Below are positions 23,330 through 31,462 of a stretch of DNA of 64,000 bases, piece by piece. The notes beneath the pieces are model-generated. The model saw nothing but the letters and a program-made list of their open reading frames with translations. It was not told where the DNA came from and did not search any database. The position numbers and the translations under genes are program-made. Each line of letters opens with the position of its first letter. Positions within the stretch are counted from its first letter, which is position 1. The stretch is taken from NCBI RefSeq assembly GCF_000169375.1, contig NZ_AAXY01000010.1:1-64000 (forward strand). Reading direction: 5' to 3'. This DNA is from Marinobacter sp. ELB17 (lineage in GTDB: Bacteria > Pseudomonadota > Gammaproteobacteria > Pseudomonadales > Oleiphilaceae).

Positions 23330-24291
23330 GACGCCTCTCCTTGCGTATAGAGGTGAAAGCGTTCGGCGGCGATCGCCATCAGTTCGGGAATGCCGGTGAC
23401 ATACCAGTAGGTGTCGCTCACCTTGGCGTGCCCGACGTAGGTTGATAGCGCCAGAATGGCACGATCAATATCTACGCCCTCTTCATAGAGGCGCAGCATG
23501 CTTCTCACGATGAAGGTGTGCCGGATGTCATGCAGGCGGTGACGCTGATAGTCACCGCGCGTTTGCCAGTCCAGTTGCTGACACAGCCTCTGTAAGGCAT
23601 ACAGCATGCTGGGCTGATTTACGCCGCTGCCATCATCACGCAGGAAGAACTTGTCACAACAAGGCCGTGGCACGAGCCTATCTCGCTGTCGTGCATAGGC
23701 GCGCAACGAGTCGGTAACGCTCGGATGCAGCGGTACGAGACGCTGCTGATGGAACTTCGCTTCGCGGATATGCAAAACGCCACTGTCCATGTCGACGTCA
23801 GCCGCGGTTAGTGTCAGTGCTTCGGCGATGCGTAGCCCGGTCGCGGCGAGCAAGCCAAAAACACAGTGGCAAGTTGCTGGACGCAATCCCTCGGTGGGCG
23901 CCAAGCCATGCGTGGCTTCAAGCAGTGTGCACAGTTCGGCTTCTGTGTAGATGTGTGGGATGAGACGCCGGTGGGCCGAACCAAAGAGACTTCGCGGTGG
24001 AACCTCCGTCGCCGGATCCTCGCGCTGGCAAAAGCGGGCGAAACCGCGAAGAATCCCGATGCGGCGCGCCCAGGTAAACGACGCCTTAAGCTGCGAAGTC
24101 TGTGCCCATGCGACAGCGAGCGGCACCGTCAGATGCCCTTCAGGAGAGACCTCATCCGCGAAACGGGCAAATGACTGAAGCTGCGTTGCGTCGATGGTTA
24201 GCTCGAATCCGTTACGACGACGATACGCCAGGTACGCTTCGACCCGCGCCATCCAAGACAACCGGGCGCTCATGACGGGCTCCCGGGCCAC
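23326..24291 (-). CDS. ritB: RitB tyrosine recombinase of RIT 1, intact
   Basis: The 321-residue recombinase has an N-terminal core-binding domain and a complete catalytic domain: Arg in GLRIAEALTL, Lys in the following beta hairpin (REAKFHQQR), HDIRH, YVGH and the Tyr in DTYWYVT. It overlaps ritA by 22 bases and ritC by 4 bases, the compact arrangement expected for RIT elements. It is the only full-length recombinase in either RIT copy. Confidence 0.85.
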   Translation of the reverse strand: MAREPVMSARLSWMARVEAYLAYRRRNGFELTIDATQLQSFARFADEVSPEGHLTVPLAVAWAQTSQLKASFTWARRIGILRGFARFCQREDPATEVPPRSLFGSAHRRLIPHIYTEAELCTLLEATHGLAPTEGLRPATCHCVFGLLAATGLRIAEALTLTAADVDMDSGVLHIREAKFHQQRLVPLHPSVTDSLRAYARQRDRLVPRPCCDKFFLRDDGSGVNQPSMLYALQRLCQQLDWQTRGDYQRHRLHDIRHTFIVRSMLRLYEEGVDIDRAILALSTYVGHAKVSDTYWYVTGIPELMAIAAERFHLYTQGEAS

Positions 24292-25519
24292 GGCAGTGCC
24301 ATCGCGCGCAATTGCTCCACGTCAACGCGGGCGTAGCTGTAGGCAGTGTCAAGACTCTTGTGACGCAATACGTCGGCGATCTCTTTGACTGAGACCCCAG
24401 CGCGCTGTAGCTGCGTTGCCATCGTTCGCCGCAGCACGTGTGTGTTGCAGAACTGATCGCGCAAACCGCAACGAACAAAGGCGCGGTTCATTGAATTGCG
24501 AATGGCCGGAACGCTCAGTGGCGTGTCGAGCGGTGCCCGGTGCCGGACGAATAGTCTGCGGCTCGTCGTCTGCGGGCGTCCCTGTCGCAGATACTGCGCT
24601 ACCGCCTCTCCCGTGGACGCAGGCAGGGGAAGCTGTTGAATGCGTTTACTTTTGGTACCGCTGATGGTCAGTATTGCCCTGCGCCAGTCGATCGACTCCA
24701 GCGTGAGGTAGGTACTCGTGACCGCGTAAACCCAGATCAGCAGGCAGCGCGCGATGGCATAGTCACGCAGGCCAACGGGTCCGTGCGATCGAAGGCATCC
24801 AGAAAGGCCGTTAGTTCGGCGTCCGACAATACCTTGGGCAACGTGGCCCGGCGCCAGTCTGCGATTCGTGGAAGCGCTGCCGCTAGCCCGTCGGTCTCGT
24901 CACCGCGCACGGCACGGTAACGAAAGTAGCTACGCAGACTGTTGCACACGATACGCAGCGATGCCGGCCGTAGGCGCGACGTCAGCGTCGAAAAGTAAGC
25001 ATCTATGTCGGTCGCCGACAGCGACAAGACGCTCACGGTATCAGTAACGCCTACGTCGTAGAGGAACGCCCCAACGTGTTGAGCTCGGCTGTCACGGGTG
25101 GCTGATGATAGCCCGCAAGTATCCGTTAAGTACTCGGCGAACCGAGTGAGCTCGATCGTCACTGGATCCTTCGCCATCGTTGGCGATGGCTGTGAACGCA
25201 TCAGTATTTTGAGCAGATGCCGAAGCGCCGCTCCGGAGCAGCCTACAGAATCGTAGCAGGGTACGGGACAGGTGCACGCCGGGAGGTGTTCGCGCACGAA
25301 CCGTTTAATAAGGGATGAATCGACGTGCGTCAACTCGAGCTCTTCAGCTTTAAGCCAGAAACCAAAATGGGCAAGGCAGCCCAAATAGATTCTGATGGTG
25401 CGATCAGCGTAGCGCTGGCCTCGCAGCGCCTTAATGTAGGATGAAACGACGCTCTCGAGCGGACTATCAATCAGCCAGTTGTAGCGAACAAGGTTTGTGA
25501 GGGTTTTATCGGCGGGCAT
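24270..25519 (-). pseudogene. ritA: ritA tyrosine recombinase of RIT 1, frameshifted
   Basis: The ATG at 25519, preceded by AGGAG, is preferred over the upstream frame start at 25561. The N-terminal two-thirds is open to 24737, ending at the start of the catalytic domain. Another frame then encodes TLESIDWRRAILTISG and TSRRLFVRHRAPL, and from 24491 FCNTHVLRRTMATQL, VLRHKS and the Tyr in AYSYARV. A frameshift near 24770, with loss of the GLRxxE motif, inactivates the gene. Confidence 0.75.
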
Positions 25520-25564
25520 GGTGTGTGCTCCTGCGGTTAGGGACGAGCCCACAGGAAACACTGT

Positions 25565-25695
25565 TTTTATGCAAAGCTCGATAGCTACAACACAGCTAAA
25601 AGCTTCGTCGCCACTGGCCTTTGCCGGAATAGCCCAACAAACCTTGCATAATTATAGGGTGAGGATAACTACCGTTATGCGAAGCTTTGCATAAC
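25565..25695 (+). repeat. Right terminal repeats of RIT element 1
   Basis: Three inverted copies of one word occur: TTTTTATGCAAAG at 25565, AACCTTGCATAATTAT at 25640-25655 and, outermost, an interrupted palindrome GTTATGC...GCATAAC at 25674-25695. The outermost palindrome followed by inner inverted copies mirrors the left end of RIT element 2. Confidence 0.7.
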
Positions 25696-25772
25696 CGAAA
25701 AGCGTGGCTGTTTGCGGACACCTCGCAGGGCGCCCGCGCCAGTGCCACGTGTTATTCCCTGGTCGAGACCGC
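25696..25772 (+). pseudogene. IS66 transposase fragment between the two RIT elements
   Basis: Seventy-odd bases encode KAWLFADTSQGARASATCYS and LVET, directly continuing the TnpC fragment broken at 22228. The gene is broken again at 25773 by RIT element 2. Confidence 0.7.
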
Positions 25773-25773
25773 C

Positions 25774-25903
25774 CTATGCCGCATGCGGCATAGAGCAGTT
25801 TATGCCGAACCCAGAACTATGCCGAACTGGCTTTGTCGTTTGCGTAAATAAGCCGACACCACGCCATTTTGGGTCTTTCACTAACGGTGCCGGTTCGGCA
25901 TAG
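25774..25903 (+). repeat. Left terminal repeats of RIT element 2
   Basis: A perfect 20-base palindrome, CTATGCCGCATGCGGCATAG, lies at 25774-25793. It is followed by TATGCCGAAC at 25801, CTATGCCGAAC at 25817-25827 and its exact complement GTTCGGCATAG at 25893-25903. The outer palindrome plus inner inverted repeats parallels the right end of RIT 1 with a different sequence word. Confidence 0.75.
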
Positions 25904-25914
25904 TTTGCGATCAG

Positions 25915-26924
25915 CTACAAGTTATTCAGGAACGCGAGCAGTTCATCTCCGGGCTGATAGCGCTTTATTCCGGCATGCCCTAATGGATCTATTTTTGCCA
26001 GCGCAGCTTCCTTCAGAGCCATATGAGCATGAAGGTAAACCTGGGTGGTCTCAACCGACTCATGCCCCAGCCACAATGCTATAACTGAACAGTCTACCCC
26101 CGCTTGAAGCAGCTCCATTGCCGCGCTGTGCCTCAGGACATGCGGGGTGATCCGCTTCTGTTTTAGTGAAGGGCAATGCTGCCGCGTGATATCCGCATAT
26201 TTTGCAACAAGGTACTGGACCGCGTCGGCGCTCAGTCGCCGGCCTTGTCTTGTCGAGAACAATGCCTTGCTGTCACACCTGGCCGGTTCCTTTAACCCTT
26301 CCTGGATTGCCCTTGAGACAGTGCGTGTAAGAGGTGTGCACCGCTCCTTCCGGCCCTTACCCAGACAATGAACGTGGGCATCGCTGCCCAGCACAACCGA
26401 AGCGCGATCAAGACCTGTGAGTTCGGAAAGTCGTAAACCTGTCTGTACAGCAAGCAGCAGTAACGTATGATCCCGACGACCGATCCACGTTGATTGATCC
26501 GGTGCCGCCAGTAGCGCCTCAATCTCTGGTCTCGCCAGAAAATGCACTATCCTCCTGTCCTGACGTTTATCGGGCACTGCCAGTACTCGCTGGATTTGTG
26601 CACTGTGTGCGGGCTCTTCGTAGGACACAAAACGGAAGAAAGATCGAATGGCAGTCAGCCTCAGGTTTCGGGTCCGGGCGCTAATCGAACGATTGACTTC
26701 CAGATCCTCGAGAAAGGCGCTGACAAGCGTCGCATCGATATCTTCTAGGTTGAGAGATGACGGCGGCTTGCCCAATTGTTTTTGGGTAAATACCAGCAGC
26801 AGCCGGAAGGTGTCGCGATAGGACGCTATGGTGTTCGCGCTGACGTGTCGCTGACGTGTCGCTGACGCATAAGCCGATCGGTAAAGAAGCGTTCCAGCAG
26901 AGCCGGTAGAGTGGGAGTGTTCAT
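25915..26924 (-). pseudogene. ritC: ritC of RIT 2, frameshifted by an 11-bp tandem duplication
   Basis: The native start is the ATG at 26924, overlapping the ritB stop (ATGA). That frame reads MNTPTLPALLERFFTDRLMR and then hits a duplicated 11-base unit (GACGTGTCGCT, 26841-26862), which shifts the frame to a TAG near 26830. The other frame is open from there to 25915 and encodes the full recombinase with GLRLSELTGL, HVLRHSAAMELL, LWLGHE and the final Tyr. Removing one unit would restore the gene. Confidence 0.75.
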
Positions 26925-27646
26925 GGCAATGCCTCCCAGTGTTTCTCAAGTCGGCGCGTGGCGTGTTCCATGAGCTCGGGGCAAGCTGACAGATACCAAT
27001 AGGTGTCACGAATGCACGTATGACCGAGATACGTCGACAGCACAGGCATCAGGTTGTCCACATCCTTCCCGGCCCGGTACCCGTCGAGCAGCCTCGGACC
27101 TGTGTGAGCGGTCGCAGCCCGGAGTCCGGTCTGGCGCGACAGAGCCCAAAAAACCCGATAGACATACTGCGGTAGCAACTGACCACCACGCTCCGCAACG
27201 AGAAAATACGGACTGTGGGGCGTGGCGAGATGCACATCCCGTCGATGCGCATAATCCAATAGAACCTGTCGGGTACTCGGATGTATTGTCACCCAGCGTG
27301 ACTTGCCGAATTTGGCCCCACGAATCGTGAGGATACCCTCTTCAATGTCTACATCATCACGCCTCAGCGCCAGTGCCTCGCCAATTCGTAGACCCGTGAC
27401 CGCCAAGAGCCCAAACAGACAGTGGTATGTCCACCGTCGAAGCGCTTGCTCGGGGGGCAGCGCCAATGCAGCTGTCAGCAGTGTTTGAATTTCCGTATCG
27501 GAGTAGAGGTAGGGGCGAATTCGTCCAGAACGCGGGATGAGTCCTGTTGGAGGAATCTCTGTACGCGGCTCGCTGTTGCGCAGATACCGGGCAAAGCTGA
27601 GTTGCAAGGCTGTAGCGAAAAATGTGGGTACCTTTACGAGACACAT
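26921..27646 (-). pseudogene. ritB: ritB of RIT 2, truncated and missing the HxxR region
   Basis: The C-terminal catalytic domain is present (GLRIGEALAL, VLSTYLGH, DTYWYLS), but about 90 N-terminal residues are gone. A short internal deletion has also removed the usual HDxRH block, leaving GPRLLDGYRAGKD. Without that His and Arg the protein cannot be catalytic. Its 5' end is fused to ritA sequence at about 27600. Confidence 0.7.
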
Positions 27647-28136
27647 GTACGCCGGCCCGCTCCAGCGCAGAGACAGCGATCATCGAGATACTGCTCGATG
27701 ACGTGAATCCTCGGTGTGGAGCGAGTGAACGGATGAATACCCGGCGACTGTCGGTAGTCCATCGTCCGTGTTGCAGGTAATCGGCCAGCGCAATGCCGAC
27801 CTCGGACAAGATGGGCATAACTGCGAGTTGACGGCCCTTACCCCGTACAGTCAAGAGGCCCGAGTGCCAGTCGATGTCTTCCAGCGCCAGTGTGGCAACC
27901 TCGTTGGCCCTCAATCCGAGGCGTGCCAGCAAAAGTAGCACTGCACAGTCTCGTTTCTCAATCGCAGTTGTCCGGTCACAGCCATCGAGCACACGCTGGA
28001 TCTTGGGAGGTGGAAGATGATCAGGCAGTGGTCCGAATCGCCAGCTCCGCACACTGGGAACAGCGGCGGCGAGATCGTCAACGATAGACCCCCTGTACAC
28101 CAAATAACGAGTGAATGCGCGCAGCGTCCAGCACAT
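27594..28136 (-). pseudogene. ritA: ritA of RIT 2, truncated at both ends
   Basis: About 181 codons encode part of the core-binding domain and the first half of the catalytic domain (LARLGLRANEVATLALEDID, then GTHIFRYSLATQL). The last His and Tyr boxes are deleted where the sequence jumps into ritB near 27600. The N-terminal ~90 residues are not found upstream of 28136. Confidence 0.65.
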
Positions 28137-28214
28137 GGATCTTGCTGTTCGGGGGGAATGGTCATGAGCGTGGTCGGCTATAAAACGGACAATGTCTTCC
28201 GAGGAAAGTCTCAG

Positions 28215-28340
28215 AAACCTTGCCGTTCCCTCGCGACAGCATTCCTGAAGAAACTTCCGAAGCAGAATGCACTGCGGTTCTGCGGAGGTAAAAACTTCTT
28301 CAACACGGCCGCTTTACGTTCCTCGGAATAACGTGGCATG
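28215..28340 (-). pseudogene. N-terminal remnant of an IS transposase OrfA-type protein
   Basis: From an ATG at 28340 the minus strand reads MPRYSEERKAAVLKKFLPPQ, the opening of a common helix-turn-helix transposase subunit, then loses similarity after about 24 codons. It marks the far side of the RIT 2 region; the rest of that insertion sequence is missing. Confidence 0.5.
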
Positions 28341-28549
28341 ACTGCTCTCACACCGCCCAATCTGACACGAATTTAGGCGAAATCGCCAACTGGACGACTA
28401 GGCTGACAGCGGGGGAGGGGCCAGATCGGCTGAGCGAGATAACGTCCAGCTAACGTCGCCCCTTGGCAAATTCCTTAAAAAACCGTGCTGATGTTGCTCC
28501 TTCTCGGAACGAGGCTATCGTTCTATCCTATCTAAGCGGCGGATACGAC
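28341..28549. other. Non-coding stretch
   Basis: No gene is visible. The stretch is probably the leader of the OrfA-type transposase remnant and the junction to the RAYT fragment. Confidence 0.4.
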
Positions 28550-28636
28550 ATGAAGGAGACCGGCGATTTCTTTTGACTTCATTATTCTCGCGTAAGCCGG
28601 ATTATTCGAAAGGCAAAACGCAAGACCTGACCCTGA
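28550..28636 (+). pseudogene. RAYT transposase C-terminus remnant (copy 4)
   Basis: Twenty-seven codons parallel copy 3: MKETGDFF, an in-frame stop, then LHYSRVSRIIRKAKRKT and TGA, followed by the tip CCTGACCCT. This copy is in the opposite orientation to copy 3. It truncates the oxidoreductase gene to its right. Confidence 0.65.
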
Positions 28637-28850
28637 GAACTGTTGCTTCACCTGCGCCATCTGCCATGGGGATGCGTTTTTCGCTAGGGCCCCACATGCC
28701 GCTGACCACCGCGAAGTCGTGGTAGTTGAGCGAGTTGGCGTGAAGGCGCACGGTGATTTCATCACGTACTGTGGCGCTGACTTCGCTGCTGCTAACAACG
28801 ACCTTTTCATAGCCGCCGCCGGGTTGGACGAAGATAGTTTTGATGCTCAT
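28637..28850 (-). pseudogene. N-terminal fragment of a zinc-type alcohol dehydrogenase/quinone reductase
   Basis: The first ~70 codons from 28850 read MSIKTIFVQPGGGYEKVVV, RLHANSLNYHDFAVVSGMWG and IPMADGAGEA. This is the N-terminal GroES-like domain of MDR-family reductases, where NxxD(H/F) and the P-x-D-G-x-G-x-V motif are typical. The gene ends at the RAYT remnant. The ArsR gene just upstream (start at 29207) was probably its regulator or partner. Confidence 0.65.
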
Positions 28851-28904
28851 GGGGTTCCCTTATATTTTTTAATTACGCAAAATAACGAAATGAATGGTTA
28901 AAAA

Positions 28905-29207
28905 TTACAACTCGATTCTCAGCTTTGTCGCAAAGTCAGCAATCAGCTGCTCGTTGCGCCGGTAGTAGGTCCACTTGCCAATGCGAGTGGTTAGCACGAA
29001 GCCTGCACGTTGCAAGATGGCCAAGTGCGCAGACGCGGTAGAAGGTGAAAGCCCGGCCTTGTGCTGCAAATGGGTCACGCACACTCCAATCGCAGGATCG
29101 TCATGATCCTGAGGTGGGAAATTATTGAGCGGGTCTTTGAGCCACTCCATCATTTGCATGCGAGTGTCATTACCCAGAGCTTTGAGCTGTTCGAGTATCA
29201 TGGTCAA
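28905..29207 (-). CDS. ArsR-family transcriptional regulator
   Basis: The 100-residue protein has the winged helix-turn-helix of ArsR regulators (VTHLQHKAGLSPSTASAHLA, then LQRAGFVLTTRIGKWTYYRR). No Cys-rich metal site is evident, so the signal is probably not a metal. It precedes the truncated MDR oxidoreductase by about 55 bases on the same strand, suggesting a former regulator-enzyme pair. Confidence 0.85.
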   Translation of the reverse strand: MTMILEQLKALGNDTRMQMMEWLKDPLNNFPPQDHDDPAIGVCVTHLQHKAGLSPSTASAHLAILQRAGFVLTTRIGKWTYYRRNEQLIADFATKLRIEL

Positions 29208-29292
29208 TGATGTTACGCTTTTTTACGAAATGATCAACACGTGATTTGTTGACCGTTCATCCTGAGGTGCGGGGTGCGGGGTGCGGGGTGAC

Positions 29293-29340
29293 GGGATCAG
29301 GTCTTGCGTTTTGCCCCTGCCTTGCCATTTCGTTGTGATC
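29293..29340 (+). repeat. RAYT element 5'-end remnant (copy 5)
   Basis: GGGATCAGGTCTTGCGTTTT followed by GCCCCTGCCTTGCC and TTTCGTTGTGATC matches the left ends at 2916 and 16131. It overlaps the stop region of the BtuF-like gene. Copies 4 and 5 bracket 28.6-29.3 kb in inverted orientation. Confidence 0.6.
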
Positions 29341-29341
29341 G

Positions 29342-30121
29342 TCACACCCGGTCAATGATCTCACACAACGCGTCCAGCCCATCCGTTAGCGCAGCTGGTC
29401 CGGGTTGAAGAATCAGGGGTGACTTGATCTCGTAGAGGTGGTTGTTCGCCACGGCAGGGATAGCTTCCCAGCCGGATCGCCCGGCTACTTGATCCGGGCG
29501 AAATTTACGCCCGCACCAAGAGCCGATGATGATATCCGGCTTGCGGTTCACGACCTCTTCGGGATTCTGAATGATGCGTTCCTTCGCACCGGGTTCGGCT
29601 GCTTTTTCAGGAAAGATATCTTCGCCACCCGCGATGCCAATCAGCTCCGATACCCAGCCTATGCCGGTGATTATGGGGTCGCCCCACTCTTCGAAGTAGA
29701 CGCGGGGGCGGTTTGTTCTCATCTTTTCGAGCCGGACTCGCTCAACCCTGGCGGCCAGCTCATGGGCGTAGGCGTCTGTCTTGGCGGAGAGGCCCAGCAT
29801 GCCGCCAAGGGTTCGGATCATGGACAAAATCCCGGCCACGGTACGTTGATTAAAGATGTGTACGGCAACGCCATTCCGCACCAGCTCGGCAGCAATATCC
29901 GCCTGCATGTCCGAGAACCCCAGGACCAGGTCCGGCTTCAGCTCCACTATTCGCCCGATCTTGGCGGAGGTGAAGGCGGAAACCTTGGGCTTTTCCTTCT
30001 TGGCCCTTTCGGGCCTGACCGTGAATCCAGATATGCCAACGATGCGATCCTCCGCGCCGATGGCGTAGAGTGTTTCCGTGGTTTCCTCAGTGAGGCAGAC
30101 AATGCGTTGGGGGTAATTCAT
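29342..30121 (-). CDS. Cobalamin-binding/BtuF-like periplasmic-binding-fold protein
   Basis: The frame opens at 30154, but the ATG at 30121 gives the family's normal start (MNYPQRIVCLTEETTETLYA). The 259 residues have the type III binding-protein fold: RIVGISGFTVRP, LKPDLVLGFSDMQADIA, and the C-terminal NRKPDIIIGSWCG and LQPGPAALTDGLD. These match cytosolic-looking cobalamin-binding proteins related to BtuF. No signal peptide is visible, so its place in transport is unclear. Corrinoid or metal-complex binding is inferred from the family. Confidence 0.7.
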   Translation of the reverse strand: MNYPQRIVCLTEETTETLYAIGAEDRIVGISGFTVRPERAKKEKPKVSAFTSAKIGRIVELKPDLVLGFSDMQADIAAELVRNGVAVHIFNQRTVAGILSMIRTLGGMLGLSAKTDAYAHELAARVERVRLEKMRTNRPRVYFEEWGDPIITGIGWVSELIGIAGGEDIFPEKAAEPGAKERIIQNPEEVVNRKPDIIIGSWCGRKFRPDQVAGRSGWEAIPAVANNHLYEIKSPLILQPGPAALTDGLDALCEIIDRV

Positions 30122-30243
30122 GGCTGCATATACCTTTGTACGCGGGATTCCCAAACAGGGCGGAAAATCGGGAGGTGGGCCAGGGTCTTTTCAAGGGCGT
30201 AGATACTCATTACTTTCAAAGAAATTGATAGGCTGGAGGAATA

Positions 30244-30951
30244 ATGTCAAGAAATATTGTTTTGATTGGCGGCACAACTGGGATTGGTAAGGCCTTGAAA
30301 GAGAACTTGGAAAAAACCGATGTACATCTTTACATCGCTTCCCGGAGTGCGACGTCGCGGCTCGAAAGCGGCGGCAACATTACAGTCGCTGATATCGATG
30401 CGACAGACGATTCTGCAGATTGGTCATTTTTGCCGGAAGAGATACACGGAGTGGCGTATTTGGGTGGAAGCATTAATCTGAAGCCTTTTCAGCGACTGAG
30501 CAACAAAGATTTTATAGAGGATTTTAATGTAAACGTTATTGGCGCCGTAAATACCATCCAGGCGTCGCTTCCGGGAATGAAAAAAGCCGGAAGTGCAGCT
30601 GTTGTTCTTTTGAGTACTGTCGCGGTACAAAGAGGACTCACCTTTCACGCTTCGGTGGCTGCAGCCAAAGGTGGGGTAGAGGGTCTGATAAGAGCACTGA
30701 GTGCCGAGCTTGCACCCACTATTCGCGTAAACGGAATTGCACTCTCACTGACCGATACGCCAATGGCGGAGCGCTTGCTCAGCAATGACTCAAAAAAAGA
30801 AGCCGGAAATAAACGCCACCCGCTCAAAAGGTATGGGAAGCCCGAAGACATCTCTGAGGCAGCTTCATTTCTGCTTAGTGAAAAGGCATCCTGGATTACG
30901 GGACAGATATTGGGTGTAGACGGTGGAATGTCGACCATTCAAAACCTCTGA
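30244..30951 (+). CDS. SDR-family oxidoreductase lacking the catalytic tyrosine
   Basis: The 235-residue protein has the Rossmann cofactor motif GGTTGIGKAL (residues 9-18), a catalytic-type Ser124 and Lys142, and the C-terminal PEDISEAASFLLSEKASWITGQ region with VDGGM. The usual Tyr four residues before the Lys is Val138 here (HASVAAAK), so the standard SDR proton relay is missing. It may be a divergent subgroup or a non-catalytic dinucleotide-binding protein. AGGAGG-like GGAGGA precedes the ATG. Confidence 0.8.
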   Translation: MSRNIVLIGGTTGIGKALKENLEKTDVHLYIASRSATSRLESGGNITVADIDATDDSADWSFLPEEIHGVAYLGGSINLKPFQRLSNKDFIEDFNVNVIGAVNTIQASLPGMKKAGSAAVVLLSTVAVQRGLTFHASVAAAKGGVEGLIRALSAELAPTIRVNGIALSLTDTPMAERLLSNDSKKEAGNKRHPLKRYGKPEDISEAASFLLSEKASWITGQILGVDGGMSTIQNL

Positions 30952-31000
30952 TGCATTTCTCGTGAAAAGGAGCCAGGGAAGGAAGCGGGCTTTCTGGGTT

Positions 31001-31462
31001 TCAGCTGCCGCTTGGTGCACAGGAGTGGACAATCTTCTCAAGGGCAACCCGGATGGCAACTGGAATGGGTGTTGAGGTATTTTCAGTACGGTTCACAAAT
31101 ACGTGTACCAATTGCCCAATGGCAGCGGCGTCAGGTTCCCCTTCGCAGAAAATGGCCACCTCATAGGTCACCGACTTGCTGCCCAACTTGCTCACACGAA
31201 GTCCCACTTCAATCGCATCAGGGTAGGCGATGGGTTTTTTGAACTGACAGTTTGAACTGACGATAAAGCCAACCACCGGCGCGTTGTGAATATCGAGCCC
31301 GCCCTCTTCAATGAGGTAACGGTTGATGGCGGAATCAAAGTAGGAATAGTAGGTTACATTGTTCACATGACCGTAGATGTCGTTGTCCATCCATCGAGTG
31401 GTGATCGGATAAAAAATCGAAAAATTTGCGCGGTTCAAGGCATTACTCCCTGTGTTAATCAT
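31001..31462 (-). CDS. Acyl-CoA thioesterase (hotdog fold, 4HBT-like)
   Basis: The 153-residue protein shows the hotdog signature of 4-hydroxybenzoyl-CoA-type thioesterases: RWMDNDIYGHVNNVTYYSYF near residues 23-42 with the catalytic Asp, then IEVGLRVSKLGSKSVTYEVA. Such enzymes hydrolyse acyl-CoA thioesters. The start overlaps the alcohol dehydrogenase stop by 8 bases, so the two are co-transcribed and may act in one short degradation pathway. Confidence 0.85.
   Translation of the reverse strand: MINTGSNALNRANFSIFYPITTRWMDNDIYGHVNNVTYYSYFDSAINRYLIEEGGLDIHNAPVVGFIVSSNCQFKKPIAYPDAIEVGLRVSKLGSKSVTYEVAIFCEGEPDAAAIGQLVHVFVNRTENTSTPIPVAIRVALEKIVHSCAPSGS

Larger units (their letters stand above)
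22229..25695 (-). mobile_element. RIT element 1 (recombinase in trio), decayed
   Basis: Three consecutive, overlapping minus-strand tyrosine recombinase genes (ritA, ritB, ritC) lie between inverted repeats, the defining layout of RIT elements. The element interrupts an IS66 tnpC fragment between codons for RPF and KAWLF, so its limits are known to a few bases. ritB is intact; ritA and ritC are frameshifted, so the copy is probably inactive on its own. Confidence 0.75.
25773..28230 (-). mobile_element. RIT element 2, decayed
   Basis: A second trio of minus-strand tyrosine recombinases in the same order and orientation as RIT 1, but clearly diverged from it. The left end is sharp, where IS66 sequence stops at 25772. 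The right end is uncertain: recombinase similarity fades near 28136 and a foreign transposase fragment starts by about 28275. All three genes are damaged. Confidence 0.65.

Noticed and set aside
22248..25903. CRISPR array around the recombinase elements
   Set aside because: The repeated words are terminal inverted repeats of RIT elements with irregular spacing, not regularly spaced direct repeats.
28637..28850. Complete alcohol dehydrogenase gene next to the ArsR regulator
   Set aside because: Only about 70 N-terminal codons remain before the RAYT remnant; the catalytic and NAD domains are absent.
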